Assembly (NCBI RefSeq): GCF_907164915.1
Contig: NC_061867.1
Span: forward strand, 52,889,852-52,953,851
Length of the DNA: 64,000 bases
Reading direction: 5' to 3'
DNA from: Impatiens glandulifera
Lineage: Eukaryota; Streptophyta; Magnoliopsida; Ericales; Balsaminaceae
The position numbers were made by a program, and so were the translations under genes. Below, piece after piece: positions 25,090 to 37,923 of this stretch. The notes beneath the pieces are model-generated. The model did no database searches. It had not been told where the DNA came from and saw only the letters and a list, made by a program, of their open reading frames with translations. Each line of letters opens with the position of its first letter. The stretch's first letter is position 1.

Positions 25090-25440
25090 GATTTGGATAC
25101 TTCAAATCTAACATATTTTAAACGATCTACAAAACGTAAGAAAAATAAGAACATAAGAAGACACAAATTTATAGTGGTTCACTCAAAAGAGTTACGACCA
25201 CTTCAGTCGCTACCTAATTTCACTATAAAGAAGAAGAAATACATAGTTTTGGCTCACACTATTTTATCTTCTTAGAATTATGTCTTAATCTGTAAAACCC
25301 TTAACCATAATATATTTATAAGATTAACATTTTGATAATAAAATTTAAATAACTATTGGTTAAGCCCAAACCCAAACAAAAAATACAAACACAATCAACT
25401 TTTTACAACTTTTTATTATAGATGTAATCAAATTAATTTG
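25090..25440 (-). mobile_element. Copia-type LTR fragment (tentative)
   Basis: The stretch TATAGTGGTTCACTC..GTTACGACCACTTCAGTCGC, then TTTCACTATAAAGAAGAAG and GGCTCACACTATTTTATC, follows the pattern found in plant copia LTRs read from the opposite strand. No internal domain or second LTR is visible. Confidence 0.4.
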
Positions 25441-26082
25441 ATATTTTCTTAAGCCAATTTCAACAATTTGGTTGTTGGTTTATGTTTACAAATCAATTGA
25501 AATACTTACAACTCTACTAATATTTTATCTTTTTATTAGTATATTAAATATACTGGGCCGGGCAGTTGACCAGTCCCTACCAACACTTTTATCATTTTTT
25601 ATATTTAATTAATTTTTATTAATATTTATTTATCATTATATTTATTATTAATTATTAACAGAAAAAATAATCTCACTATTTATAATTTATTTTAATTTGT
25701 TATTTTCGGTAATTATTTTAAATAAATTTCTTAATTTTGATTTAACTACTTTTGTAATTTCGTTTATTAAATTTAATTTTAATCTTTATCCTAGATTAAT
25801 CAAATTTAAAATTAAGTAAATACAATGTGAGCTCTAAAATAATTGAACACTAATTATCTATCTTATTTATGGATAAGGAAAATGTGCAAAAACTCTATTT
25901 GCCGCTGCCATATTACGAGTCTCTTCCTTTTGTGTATGACATCGTCACTCCCTTTGGCACTCTCTTTGGCAGCATCTACTAATTCGGAACTTGATTTGAA
26001 AGCCATATTTTAACCCCGATATTTTCGGGATGCCGCTAATAACAAACGAATAGCAAGTTTTTCCTTGTGTGCAGAGACCAAT
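25441..26082. other. AT-rich intergenic sequence
   Basis: I see no gene. A GGGCCGGGCAGTTGACCAG patch near 25555 resembles GGGC patches at 18125 and may be a transposon end. Confidence 0.3.
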
Positions 26083-26805
26083 ACAGTCATGGGCTGAGAT
26101 GGGCTTAAGCCCACCCCTAAAAAAAAGTTTGCTTTTTCAATGCATGTCTCGTAATATATCTATAATTATAACTCTTAATCACTCTCTAATTTTCTGCAAC
26201 TCTATACAAGTAATTATTTTATATTTTATTTCACTCATTTTTTATATTTTAATTATTTTAATTTAATTTTTCTAATATATATTTTTTAATTCTAAACAAA
26301 TAGAATCCCATTTTCTTAATTTATTTCTTAATTCTCTAACTTAATTCTATATTCTTTATTGTATAATTATCAACTCAATTATTTATATAATATTTAAAAA
26401 TGATTTTATTTTTGTTTAATTGAATGTACAAATTTAAAATTTATTATGTTAACATCGTTTACTTTTTTTCAACTTCACATTTTAACATTTAATTATTTGT
26501 CCAAATAAGTGAAATAACATTGTATAATAAATTATGTATATATAGATAAAAATTAGAACATATCGATCTACTTATAAAAAAAATAATAATATCTTCATTT
26601 TATTTTTATTCTTTTTAGAAAAGAGATAGTAAAACTAATGAAAGTCCTCCACTCATTGCCTATATAATTCAAAATTAATTTATTTAAAGTTTTCTAATTT
26701 CATCTTTCAATTTAGTTTCGTTCTCTAAATAGAAGAATTAAGGCTAAAGCTTGAGATTACATTAAATCAAGCCCACTCTAAATCTAATTTCTAGGTCCGT
26801 CCCGA
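26083..26805. mobile_element. Degenerate hAT-like or similar DNA transposon (tentative)
   Basis: The left end reads GGGCTGAGATGGGCTTAAGCCCACC; the right end, inverted, reads GGGACGGACCTAGAAATTAG followed by GTGGGCTTGA. Paired GGGC/GTGGGCTT ends and a CGGACCTAG terminus are common in degraded plant hAT elements. The interior is AT-rich without a recognisable transposase, and no clear 8-bp duplication was found. Confidence 0.3.
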
Positions 26806-27991
26806 CTTTGTGGATCATATTTTAATGAGAACTTTATAAGCTAAGAAAAAAAAGCATTGAAATATATTTTTATTGATCCATTAGAATTATTTGCCTCAAA
26901 AGCTTTATTTGAAACGACTATGCTCTAGAACTGGGATAGGTTTAAAAACAATTTTTAGTTGTATTTACATTTAAGTATTACTGAAAATTGATTTTTAATT
27001 TTATAAATTTTATTTTTATTTTTAATTTATAAGTTTGGTTGATATATATATATATATATATATTAATTTTATATTTTAAAAAATTATTATTTAATTATAA
27101 TTAAATTATACAATAAAATAATATATTTTTTAAAATAATGTTTTATAATATGTAAGCTTTTCTTACTAATTAGTTAATATCATGATATCAAACATACATG
27201 GACTTATTTAGAAACTTAATATAAATATCTTTAAAAATATTTTTTTAGTTTAAATATGCATATATATACTTTTTAAATTAAACTTTTTAAGTAATTATTT
27301 GTTATTATTATTTAATTTACCCATAATAAAAAGATAATTTATACTAATATTGTTTTTAGTAATTCAGCTAGATAATTTTTTCATTTTAAAATATTATCAT
27401 TATCATTAAGATTGAGATGTATATATTTTTTGGAAAAAAAAATTATATATATATACACACAATTTTGATTAAATATTTATATTATTTTACAAATATATAA
27501 TTCTTAATAAATAAATAAAATAAATTTTCTAAATTTAGTATATTAAACCTGTTTAAAACTAAAAGAAGTCAATTAAGTTAAAATTAAAAAAAAAATCAAA
27601 TTAAATTATATTAAATTATTTCAAACTCAAAAAAGTCACTCAATTAAACCAAATTAAATAATTATAATATTTAAATTATGACTAAAACAATATTCTTATT
27701 TTAAATAATAAAATTTATTTTGAGAATTAAACTTTATAAATTATAATTATTAAAAATTAAAAATAGATGTGAACCCACATAATTTTTTTAAATACACTAT
27801 TTTGAAAGATAGCCCAATCTCCGGACAGCAGATCCAGCCCACAAAACTATATCTTGCTCTCAAGAGAAAGAAAAAAAAAGGTTTCAAATGCATAATTGAC
27901 TAGGTTAACCAATTTCCAAACAAAATATAAGTGGAAAGTTTAATTTTTATAGGTTCCTATGGTTTTTTATTTTTTTTTAGTATAACTAATC
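26806..27991. other. AT-rich intergenic sequence
   Basis: Long A/T runs and short TA tracts (27041-27062, 27446-27460). No coding frame or RNA gene seen. Confidence 0.4.
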
Positions 27992-28119
27992 AGTATTTTA
28001 TCCCTCAAATTTGATTTGGTGTTACGTTTTGTTCGGTTCTAAATTCTCTTTAGTTAGTATTTTATCCCTCAAATTTGATTTGGTGTTACGTTTTGTTCGG
28101 TTCTAAATTCTCTTTAGTT
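27992..28119. repeat. Perfect 64-bp tandem duplication
   Basis: A 64-base unit starting AGTATTTTATCCCTCAAATT occurs twice head to tail (27992-28055 and 28056-28119) with no difference, about 720 bases before the likely transcription start of the hnRNP gene. Confidence 0.95.
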
Positions 28120-28769
28120 AGATCAGTTTTTTGTCTTGAATTTTTATAATTTAAATAATAATCTCAATCGTTGTTGGCGGGTCGTTTGCTGTTTATTTAT
28201 CCGATTGTGTTAGTGATTCTTTTTTAGTATGTGTCGGACCTCTTTTTAACCACAAAGAAGATGAAATAATTAGATATAAATTTTTTAAATTTTTTTATTT
28301 TTATAAAGAGTTATTGAATTTAATCTTTTATATAGAGACCTCTTAGAAAGGTATTTCCTATTATTTGTATAAATTTCTCACTAAGTATAATTTAATTATC
28401 GCTCAAAATATTTTTATGACACTGTTTAATTGGTTCAATCGATTTACTCAATTTCAACCCCTTCTCGTTTAAAAATTTAAATGTGTTAGTCTTGTAAAAA
28501 AACATTAACAAATTACATAATGTTGAATTCTTTTAATTTTGAGCTTTATTTGTTTCTATATAATTTAATATTTAAATTATTAATTATATATTTTAATTTT
28601 ATAAATATTATATTGTATTATTTATTAATTATTTTTAATTCTGATTTAATCAAAAAAAAAATGTAATAAATTGTTTAATGACTATTCTATCCTTTTGTAT
28701 AGCCGCAAACATTTCTTTCTTTTGATCGGTTTCGATTTCTCGATTGAATTGTATTTGTTTTCTGATTTA

Positions 28770-29336
28770 GGGCGCGGTTCTTCCTTCATCGAAGCCGATA
28801 TTTTCTTCACTCGCGAAGGTCGGAAAAGTGAAAACAAAAGGAAACCCTAATTGCCAAACAGTATGTTCATTTGCTTAGATATCTCCGTCACTCTCTCTAC
28901 TTCTCCCAAACCCTTCTCACTCATTCACTTCCAATTACTCATTACAAATTGCTGTTTTCTATATTTCGTTATTCAATCACTTGATTCACACCCACCTTGC
29001 TTATCGATCGTAAGAAGCTCTTTTGCTTATGGGATTTTCTTGAATGGCTAATCTAACCCTTCTGCTTCATGGTTGTTAGGTATTCACTTCGTTTCGCTTT
29101 TCTTCTTGTCAGCGATTAGTATTTCTTTTGTCTTTCTGATTTGGGTTTATCAAAGTTCTTTGTTTTTCTTACTGATTCTCCATTTCCTTGTTCAATCTTG
29201 CGTTTTTGTATATGATTTCGTTATCTTTTAGGCTTTTATGTTTGTTGTTATCACCTGTTGTCATGCATGCTGAAAATATGTATTTGAGGGTTCTGTTTCC
29301 AAAGTTTTAGTCTTTCTTGTGGTCTTCAATGAAGGA
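28770..29336 (+). promoter_or_regulatory. Promoter and 5' leader of the hnRNP gene
   Basis: A telo-box AAACCCTAA lies at 28842-28850, an element common in 5' regions of plant RNA-binding and ribosomal-protein genes. A leader intron is likely: candidate donors are CA|GTATGT near 28859 or TAG|GTATTC near 29079, and the acceptor is GTTTTAG at 29310. A short frame ATGAAGGAATGGTAG (29329-29343) overlaps the main start in another frame. Confidence 0.5.
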
Positions 29337-31825
29337 ATGGTAGATAGGACTGATACTGAAGACCAGGTTGATCTTGAAGAAGATAATTACATTGAAGAGA
29401 TGGATGAGTATGCTGAAGAACCGATTGAGGAAGAAGAAGTGACAGAAGGAGGTTCTGAGGAAATTAGAAGTGAGGACAGTGGGAAAGGATCAGATTTGGC
29501 TGAAAATGGATCTGGTCAGATCGATGATGTTGAAGATGTTGTTGATGTTGTTGATGATGGTGAAAAGAACAAGCATGCAGAACTTCTTGCACTTCCTCCT
29601 CGCGGGTCTGAAGTTTTCATCGGCGCTCTTCCTAGGGATGTTACAGATGGAGACTTGGAAGATCTGTGTGAAACAATTGGTGAAATTCTTGAGGTTAGTT
29701 TTTAACCTTTAGAGTTTAATATTAGGGCTTGATTTTCACAGTTGATTTGAGTTGTTTCAATTTCTTATCGGTATGACAGATACGACTGGTTAGAAACAAG
29801 GATACTGGTGAAAGTAAAGGTTTCGCTTTTGTTGCCTTTAAAACAAAGGAGGCTGCTCGACAAGCTATTGATGAGTTGAATAACAAAGATTTTAAGGTAA
29901 ATTCAACTGTAAAGTTGGTTTTCGTGGTTTAATTGTGTATTTTTGAAGATCACTCACCTGTAATTATTTCCTATGTCTGTGTTCTTTAATAAACTACAGG
30001 GTAGAACATTACGGTGTTCAATTTCCGAGAGTAAATATAGATTATTTATGGGAAATCTTCCCAAGAATTGGACTGATGATGATTTCAGTAAAGTCATTGA
30101 AAAAGCTGGTCCTGGGGCAGAGGTCATTGAGCTTATTAAGGTTCATATTTTTTTCTTCTTCTTCTTTGTTCTAACATGAGAAGTCCTATGTTTCTGAATT
30201 ACAATTGCTGTTAACATAATTACAGGATCCTCAAAACCCGGGACGTAATCGCGGTTTTGGTTTCGTTGAGTATTACAACACTGCGTGTGCTGACTATTCT
30301 AGACTGAAAATGACAAGCCCAGATTTTAAAATCGAGGGGAATACCCCTACTGTGACTTGGGCCGATCCAAAGAATTCTTCTGAACACTCTTCTGCTGCTA
30401 CTTCTCTGGTATTAAAAGTTCATAGTAACTGTTACCAATTCAACATAGTTCTTGTTTGATGTTAGTTTATGTTTTGAATGGTTTGACTGATAAGTGATAG
30501 ATATTTTAGAAAAAAAACCTTTATCAAATTACCCAAATAAATTTTCAACTATCAAATCACTCAAAAAGATATTTTGGTAATTTAACCCGAATAACTCACT
30601 TTTCTATCGAACAAGATTTTGATTTCATAACATAGATTTTTTCTAATAACATCAAACAAGCTCATAGTGTTTTACCTAGATTGGTTAAACTTTAACATTT
30701 TCATATATTTTGGGTTGTCTGGGTTGGAACAGGGTATAAATGAAAAAAACAAAATTTAATCAATCTATGCAAGTATGAAAAATGGAAATTGATTTGTATT
30801 CCCCCTGAAATGCTTGGATATGATTTGTAATTTGTGATGGATTTCACAGGTTAAGTCTCTCTATGTGAGAAACATACCTGAGAATACATCGACTGAACAA
30901 GTGAAGCAGTTATTCGAGCATCATGGAGAAATCACTAAAGTCATTATGCCACCTCCAAAGTTGGGTGGAAAACGAGATTTCGGATTTGTCCATTATGCAG
31001 AAAGGTCAAGTGCGTTGAAGGCTATCGAAGAAATGGAGAAATATGAAATTGATGGTAGGTATTCCCAACTGAAACTATATCTGCATAAAAAAAATTGTTT
31101 GATGATAATAGATTTGTTATATTGACCTAATAAACTGCAGGACAAAAGCTGGAGGTCTGTCTTTCTAAACCTCAAAGTGATAAGAAGTTTGATGGGGGAG
31201 TTCACGGCCATGGGCCACAAATTAATTTTAATCCTCGTCATGGCTATGGCTCTTTTTCTGGAAATCCTTATGGACATGGAGGTCCTGGATATGGTGGTGG
31301 TGGTGGATTACATCAGGTACTAATTTTAATCTCTTGTTTTTTTGAAAAGAAAAGTGTTTTTTTTTTTTTAAACAGTGTGTTGCTTGGGTAAATAAATTAA
31401 AGAAAATTTGATATCTAAGATTTGAATGAAGTAATTGATGATAATTATATCAAACAAGGTCAATTCTTTCGGGTTTTAATTAACTCGTTAAATTTCACAG
31501 CCTGTCATCTATGGTAGAGGACCAATGCCAGCAGGGATGCATATGATTCCGATGGTTCTTCCAGACGGACAAATTGGCTATGTTCTGTAAGTTTTTATTT
31601 TACCCACCCTTAAAATTTCAACTTTGTTTCAACTTTTGACTAATGATGAGTTGTGAATTGAACAGACAACAACAGCAGCCTGAAGTACAAATGCCATATT
31701 CGAGACCTCGAAGAAATGATTATCATCGAAGCAATGGGTCTGGTGGGTCCCAATCACGGGAAAGAGGATCTAGTGGCGGTGGAAGTGAAGATGGAAACAG
31801 GGGAAGACGACACAGGCCTTATTAA
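29337..31825 (+). CDS. hnRNP R/Q-like protein with three RRMs (LIF2-like), 8 coding exons, 474 aa
   Basis: Coding exons 29337-29693, 29780-29896, 30000-30140, 30226-30408, 30850-31054, 31141-31316, 31501-31586 and 31666-31825 join in frame through GT-AG introns to 475 codons with the stop. Residues 1-88 are strongly acidic (Glu/Asp). RRM1 has VFIGAL (93-98) and KGFAFVAF, RRM2 has LFMGNL (173-178) and NRGFGFVEY, and RRM3 has LYVRNI (270-275) and KRDFGFVHY. A Gly-rich segment (about 350-390), MIPMVLPDGQIGYVL and an Arg/Gly-rich tail ending RRHRPY follow. Layout and motifs match Arabidopsis LIF2 (At4g00830) and its relatives, nuclear proteins that bind RNA and chromatin and help control flowering and stress genes. 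Exact orthology is inferred. Confidence 0.93.
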
Positions 31826-33778
31826 GGTTTGTTCCAATTCAATTGGATTGTTTTCTAGTTTGTAGTATGTTAAACCAAATTACCTCACAATTTCGACAAA
31901 ACTTTCAAAAGTTCGTGCTCATCATAAAACTCTTGACTACTAGTTGAGAAGAAGACTTAAAAGAACCATGAATGTTTCAATTTTGAAGTAGTTTTATGAC
32001 TTTTTAATTATGTATGTGTGGTTAAACATTAACCATCTTAAGCTCCCATTTGTTCATTTGGGATTTTATTTAGTTTTTGAAACAAGAGGTTTTACAAATT
32101 CAAATTGTGTTGTTCTTTATGTTATTTGCATGTTGGTTTTTTATCTTTCCTTTTGTTGTCTCTATTGTTGTCGAAATTGTTTTTTTACTCGAGTTTTAGA
32201 GATATATTTGTTCTTTGTATAGAGATAATTTTAAGTTTGGATCATAAAACTTTCTTCAAACACTATAGGTCTATGTTTTTATAATGGAAACTTTTTATTA
32301 TAAAAAAATACTATTATAATGAAATAAATTTATAAAATAAAAAAATAAATAAATATATTAAGAATATTGTATATTTAATTGTATTTATTAACTATTCTTA
32401 GAACATGAATAGAGTATGCATTGAAATTCAATCCAATGCATTTATTGACATAATTTTAATAAAGAATAGTGTGAGAATTTTGATTTTATTATTTACAATA
32501 AATAATTAATCGTATTATTAATCATTTAGTGAGTTTATTTCAATTATTGATATTAAATATAATAATTAATATTAATATTTTTAATTTTTAAATATTCTCT
32601 AAAAATATTTTTATTAACAATAATTTTAAAAATAATACAATCAAATTTAGGGGTGGGTTGGTACGATATATTTTAATGTTTTATTTATACTTTATCGAAA
32701 TTTTCGGTATAAAAAAATTTATAATCAATATTATACATTTGATACATAAAAAACATATTAAATTAAAAAAGAATCAATTTAATTAAAAATTTAATATATT
32801 TAATAATATTTTAATATAATTATATTTTAATATTATTCAAAAATTATTTTTTTATAATTAAATTAATATCAAATCTATTTAATTTTTTCTTATAAATATT
32901 ATATATATATATATATATTATATTTTAATTTATAATACTATTTCGGTATATCTCGATATAACAAAATTTTAAAAAATTTATATCTTTACTGTAACAATAA
33001 TTTTGGTATCGGTACCATACCTTACCTGTTTTTTGGTATACCTAGAATTCGAAATGAAATAATAGTAAGCCTAAGGCGACGAACATGGCTCAAGAGTTTA
33101 CTCATTATAGATCCTGTTTTTTAACAATATATAACTCCATCATTGTTGATGAAAATCAATCCATATGGACACATATGGACATGAAGAAGAGATAGGATCC
33201 CCTCGTCCCCATTTTATTCCTTGTAATTGAAAAATAAATGTAATGCCCTCAAATGAAAGGTCAAAATAATTGATATTTTTGATAAATTGCTGTAAATCAC
33301 ATTTTTTTAGAATTACCTACTACAATTCTCTCTACAAATATAATAAAAACAATTTTAAGCTATCACAAATTTTCAATAAAAAATTTTCACTCAACATTCT
33401 TCATTTAAATTCAATGATAATTCAATTATTTATTCTTCTTTTGAATTTCGTGATAATTCGATTTCCCTTCAAACTTATTCACTCAATTTAGATCAAACTT
33501 CTTCACTCAATTTAGATTAATCATTATTAAAATATTTATTCTTTATTCTCAAATACACTTTTAATGTAATACATGTTATGAATAATCTAATCTTATTTCA
33601 CAAACATAAATTAACATTCATTGCAATCATTAAACATCCTTATTAAACATCCTTACAAGCTATAACCAACACAAAAGTTCTCTCTTGGAGGTATAAATAT
33701 CCAATTGTGTACCCTCTTACCACAAACAAGTTTAAAAGAAGAAAAAATAGTAAATCAACAACCCGATTCAGTTACACT
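31826..33778. other. 3' flank of the hnRNP gene and AT-rich intergenic DNA
   Basis: The first ~450 bases are likely 3' UTR with AATAAA-like signals. Beyond that the DNA is extremely AT-rich, with a (TA) tract at about 32900-32920. No further gene. Confidence 0.4.
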
Positions 33779-33856
33779 CATATCAGATATTACGTCGTAA
33801 TACGAGAACCAACCACCCATATCAGATATTACGTCGTAACGCGAGAACCAACCACC
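33779..33856. repeat. 39-bp tandem duplication
   Basis: Two units starting CATATCAGATATTACGTCGTAA at 33779 and 33818, differing at two or three bases near the CGAGAACCAACCACC part. Each contains a near-palindromic TTACGTCGTAA. Confidence 0.85.
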
Positions 33857-35599
33857 GATAATTTGTAGAAACTTAATAATCTTCTAATGAATTTGACCAA
33901 GTTACAAAGATGACATTAAGTGGGCCCCTTTGGTGGAAAACCTAAACACACCCATGCTTCTTTCTCCTCTTCAATTTTGCAACAACTCATTTCCATATTT
34001 GTATTGTTAACTTAAACCTTCTAAAACCGATTCTTATTCATTTGGGATTGATTACAAAAATAAAGATCATGCCTTTGTTGTTTTCAAAAGCTATATATTG
34101 TTAATTTTCTTTTTCATTCTAGCAAACACTTAATACGTCTCTCTATGGAATTTCTTTATTATTACTTGTATTTGTACTCACATGATAGGTATGACAATTG
34201 AGTTTAACCATTTCAATAGATTTGATTAATTTCTATACTAAAAAAGAATGTAATTGATAAGGGTTAAAATACAATCATTTAAGAATGTATATATTTTAAT
34301 TTAGTTCATTTGAATATCAAAATGCACAATCAAATATTTGACCTTGATTCTCTTAAATTTCAAGTGATTTATTGTTCAATTCGATTTGCTTAGTTAAAGG
34401 CTAAACTGTTAAATTGGGGCTCATATTAAGAACCAATTGAGATTTCAAATATTTTCTTTTAATCCTCATAATTTTGGAATCGGTTAAAGTTATACAAAGT
34501 AAGATTTTATCTTAACGGTCTAAAAAGTCATTAACTTATTACCTAACCTTCATAAATAAATAAATAATTTGTGTCACTAATTTAATTATCAAATTTCAAC
34601 GAATTAAGGGTTTTGACTACTGAATTTCATAAAATCGTTAGTAAAATCCTTACTTCGCTAAAATTCGGTAGTTAAATAATGACATTAATCTTTTATTTAT
34701 TTATAAATGTCACATAGATAATAAATTAACGACGTTTGAAACGTTAATGCAAAATCTCATTTGAAAAGTCTTAAATTATAAGGTTCGAAGGAAGAAGTTC
34801 AAAAATTTAATTGACCCCAATAATGAGCCCAACAATTTAGCAATTGTTTAAATGTCGTTTAAGTTAATTTTTATTAGTTAAAATTAATTATTGAACAATT
34901 AAATGTACCCATGAAAAATCGTATATTTTTCAAAAAAAATAAAAATAAACTTATAATCATTTTATTAGAAAACTTAAATTAAAATTGAAATATATTTTTG
35001 GAATAATATATCAAAATTGTTATTTTAGTTAGAAGAGTGGTTGAAGTTTTATTTGCATGTTCACTTCTAATGAAAAGGCAAATGAGACACATTGGTGGGG
35101 GTGGATATGAAATTAGGAATGATCAAAACTTAGGGTTTACTCAATTCATTTCATTAATTTAAATAATTGAAAATTAAATTAAAACCGCAATGACACAAAT
35201 TTGATTATATGATGACAAATAAAATTGCTATATAAATGTATATATAAATAAATGAGATCTATAATATTTAAAGTGATGGTATAAGGTTATTTAAATTGAA
35301 TATTTGTAAATTTATAACAATTTTTTATGTTTTTTAATAGAATATATTTCACATTTTATAGTAAATTATATTTATTATCTTATATAAAATAATATTTATT
35401 TGATTATTTAAACTCAATTAAATTTTACAATATAAAATAATTGTTAATTAATTAAATATTATTAAAAATAAAGTATAATATTTAAATTTGAGAAATGAAA
35501 TATTATTTTAGTTTAATATTAAATTTAATTATATGATTATTTAAATAATATTATAATATGTTAATTAAATGCTTATTAATCACAAAGTTATTTTTGTTA
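33857..35599. other. AT-rich intergenic sequence
   Basis: No coding frame of note, no recognisable transposon ends and no RNA gene seen. Confidence 0.4.
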
Positions 35600-35900
35600 A
35601 ATATTATTAGGATTCACTTAGATGATGTCCGAGTCTTTGGGTTTAGGTGATACGACATACCTACATATTTGAGTTACTATATCGATTATTTTTTGTGAAC
35701 TATCTAGTTAGAGAGAAATCGTCGAATCTTCAATGAGGGTAGTTGTCTGATGCATATCATTCATAATTTTATTATTATAACGTTTTCTGAAAATTTTCAA
35801 AAAAATCTTCGAAATTGGTCGTAGATGAGTTAATCGTTTTTTCGAGAATGTACGAGTTCGAAAACTTATAAAGAAACGTGAGTGCGTGTTTTTTTTTCTT
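35600..35900 (+). mobile_element. Short LINE 3' remnant
   Basis: Runs parallel to 21610-21890 of the LINE ORF2 remnant: GATGTCCGAGTCTTTGGG, CATACCTACATATTTG, GAGAGAAATCGTCGAA and TGCATATCATTCATAAT appear in the same order. It is non-coding and strongly decayed. Confidence 0.6.
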
Positions 35901-36599
35901 ATGTGATACTTTTTTCATTGTGATTTAACTATTATTATCATATATATATATATACTATTTTTAAAATATAATCATAAATAATATCCTTGCCTTTTTGTTA
36001 GAGTTTCTAACATGTATGATGTAAAATTCTGTATTAAATTTTTTTTATATAATATTTGTTGATATGATTCACACAAAGTTGAGGGTTAATAAAACTATTA
36101 AATATATTGTAATTTAATCTTAAATTACAACTCAAACTCATTATTATTAGTTTTTGAATTTAATAAATTTTGTGAAGACTAGATAAAAAAAAAAGTATCT
36201 TTCCATTCGTCACAGTTCATCTGTTAGAACTTTCGAATCAATTACTTGTATCTTTTTTAATTTTAAAATCTATTTTCAAGTTATGTTCTAGTCTTTATCC
36301 TTAAACATTTTTTTATTAAATTAGTTAGGTAAACTTAGGATATAATGCAACGTTTGTATAATAATAATTTTGAGTTTTTATACTAGAATTATCTAGAAGA
36401 AAAAAAAAAGTTGCGTCAATATTACTTTTTGCCCTTAAGCTATTGAAAACTCAACTCATTGATGAGATTAGGGTAAACAAAAAAACATATTAATTTAATA
36501 GATTTGTTCAACCTAAACTACCTAGTTGTAATAAATATAAATCTATATACCAAATGATGGAATCAAGAAACACCAGGATTTATTAGTAAATCACTTCAT
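35901..36599. other. AT-rich intergenic sequence
   Basis: No gene or clear repeat boundary seen. Confidence 0.3.
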
Positions 36600-37546
36600 T
36601 AGTAAAAATTTACTTACTCAATTTATATATTAAAATAATAATTTTTAAAATAATTAAAACCAATGTCAAACTAAGATTAAACAATTAATTAGATAAATTA
36701 TAATTTTAATTAAATTAAAATTAATTAAAACAAAGACCAAAAATAATATAATTTGAGATAATGTTATTCATTTTATCCAAAATTAATTTTAAGGACTCAA
36801 ATAAATTAAATAAAGTCCCAAAATATACAAGAAAATAAAATAAATAGACAAAATAAATATTTATATATTTAAATATTTTATATATTTCGTAAGTTGAAAA
36901 TAAAGCCAAAAGGAGTGAAGAAAAATCAAATTAAAATAAGCTTGAAAGCGGAAAAAAGTTGTGATTCAGTAAAACCAAAAATAAAGAATCGGCTGTAGAA
37001 AACCACGCGACCATCGGATGAGAGCTCAAGCTTCATTTCACGGACCATAGAAGACAGTGTCGCTCGCTACAATGAAAGTTGAGCGCTTCCACGCAACACC
37101 GGATCAACTAACACGTGCCTCAATTCTGTAAGCCTAGACGCAGATGGAACACCCAAACACCAACGGACGAAGACGGAACGCTACGCCTAGATGCGTGTTC
37201 GCGCTCTGGCTTGAAACGATATTGTTTTAAGCCCCAACTTGTCTTCTTCCTTTCGACAAACAAGATGAACATTGGTTGAAACTTTTGATTTTTCAAAAGT
37301 GGAATTCGACCGATACTCAATCAAATCTGATGATTCAAAGGCTGAAATGATCACTATAACATGGTGATCATTTCGTGGTGATCATTTTGCCTACGATCAT
37401 AGGCGCAATGATGCCCTAATTGGATGAGAACGGACGAATACAAACAAAAGTTATTAATGGTTTTTTTGTCTCGAATTCGTTCCACTTGATCATCGAACTG
37501 ACCTTAGTTTCATATAAATAACTCTCCTTAGGCAAAACGAACCCAA
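36600..37546 (+). repeat. LTR-like repeat family R, copy 3, left part
   Basis: Follows copy 1 (from about 1460) in order: an AT-rich start with AAACAATTAATTAGAT, the AAAAATAAAGCCAAAA segment, then a GC-richer part with TGTCGCTCGCTACAATG-like sequence and AAGTGAAATGACCAC-like sequence. It stops at the gypsy 2 LTR and resumes after 42126. The minus frames at 37120-37320 and 37416-37604 have no known domain. Confidence 0.5.
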
Positions 37547-37910
37547 TGATACAAGGGTGAATGAAGATTGATCTAAGGATGGTAAGAGATTCACGTGGGA
37601 TCACTGAGATCTTACATCTGTTCTATTTTAATTATTTATCTTAAATTTTTTAGTCCTTGAACTCTTTTATTTTGTTATTTTGGCCATGGTGTTGTTAGGC
37701 CACATCATCAGTACTATGCAATAGAATTAGGACAATATTTGTTGAGGAGATTGTTACTTAGCTCAATAAATCTTGTCCATTAAGTTTTTATGAAATTAAT
37801 GAGTAATAGCTCTCTCTTGTTTTTCTCTCATCTCTCTATCAAATTCTCAGGTTACATTCGTCTTCTCAGACTTTTATCATCTCCTATCAACTTAACTCTT
37901 ATTTTTATCA
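37547..37910 (+). mobile_element. 5' LTR of gypsy element 2 (364 bp)
   Basis: Begins TGATACAAGGGTGAATG and ends TTTTTATCA; the near-identical partner is 41765-42126. The flanking five bases CCCAA here and CACAA after the 3' LTR may be an imperfect target-site duplication. Confidence 0.85.
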
Positions 37911-37912
37911 GT

Positions 37913-37923
37913 TGGTATCAGAG
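37913..37923 (+). other. Primer-binding site of gypsy element 2
   Basis: TGGTATCAGAG, complementary to initiator tRNA-Met, two bases after the 5' LTR. Confidence 0.9.

Noticed and set aside
30993..31277. 94-codon minus frame
   Set aside because: Antisense to hnRNP exons 5 and 6.
36721..36909. 62-codon minus frame
   Set aside because: AT-rich Ile/Tyr/Phe composition inside repeat family R; no domain.
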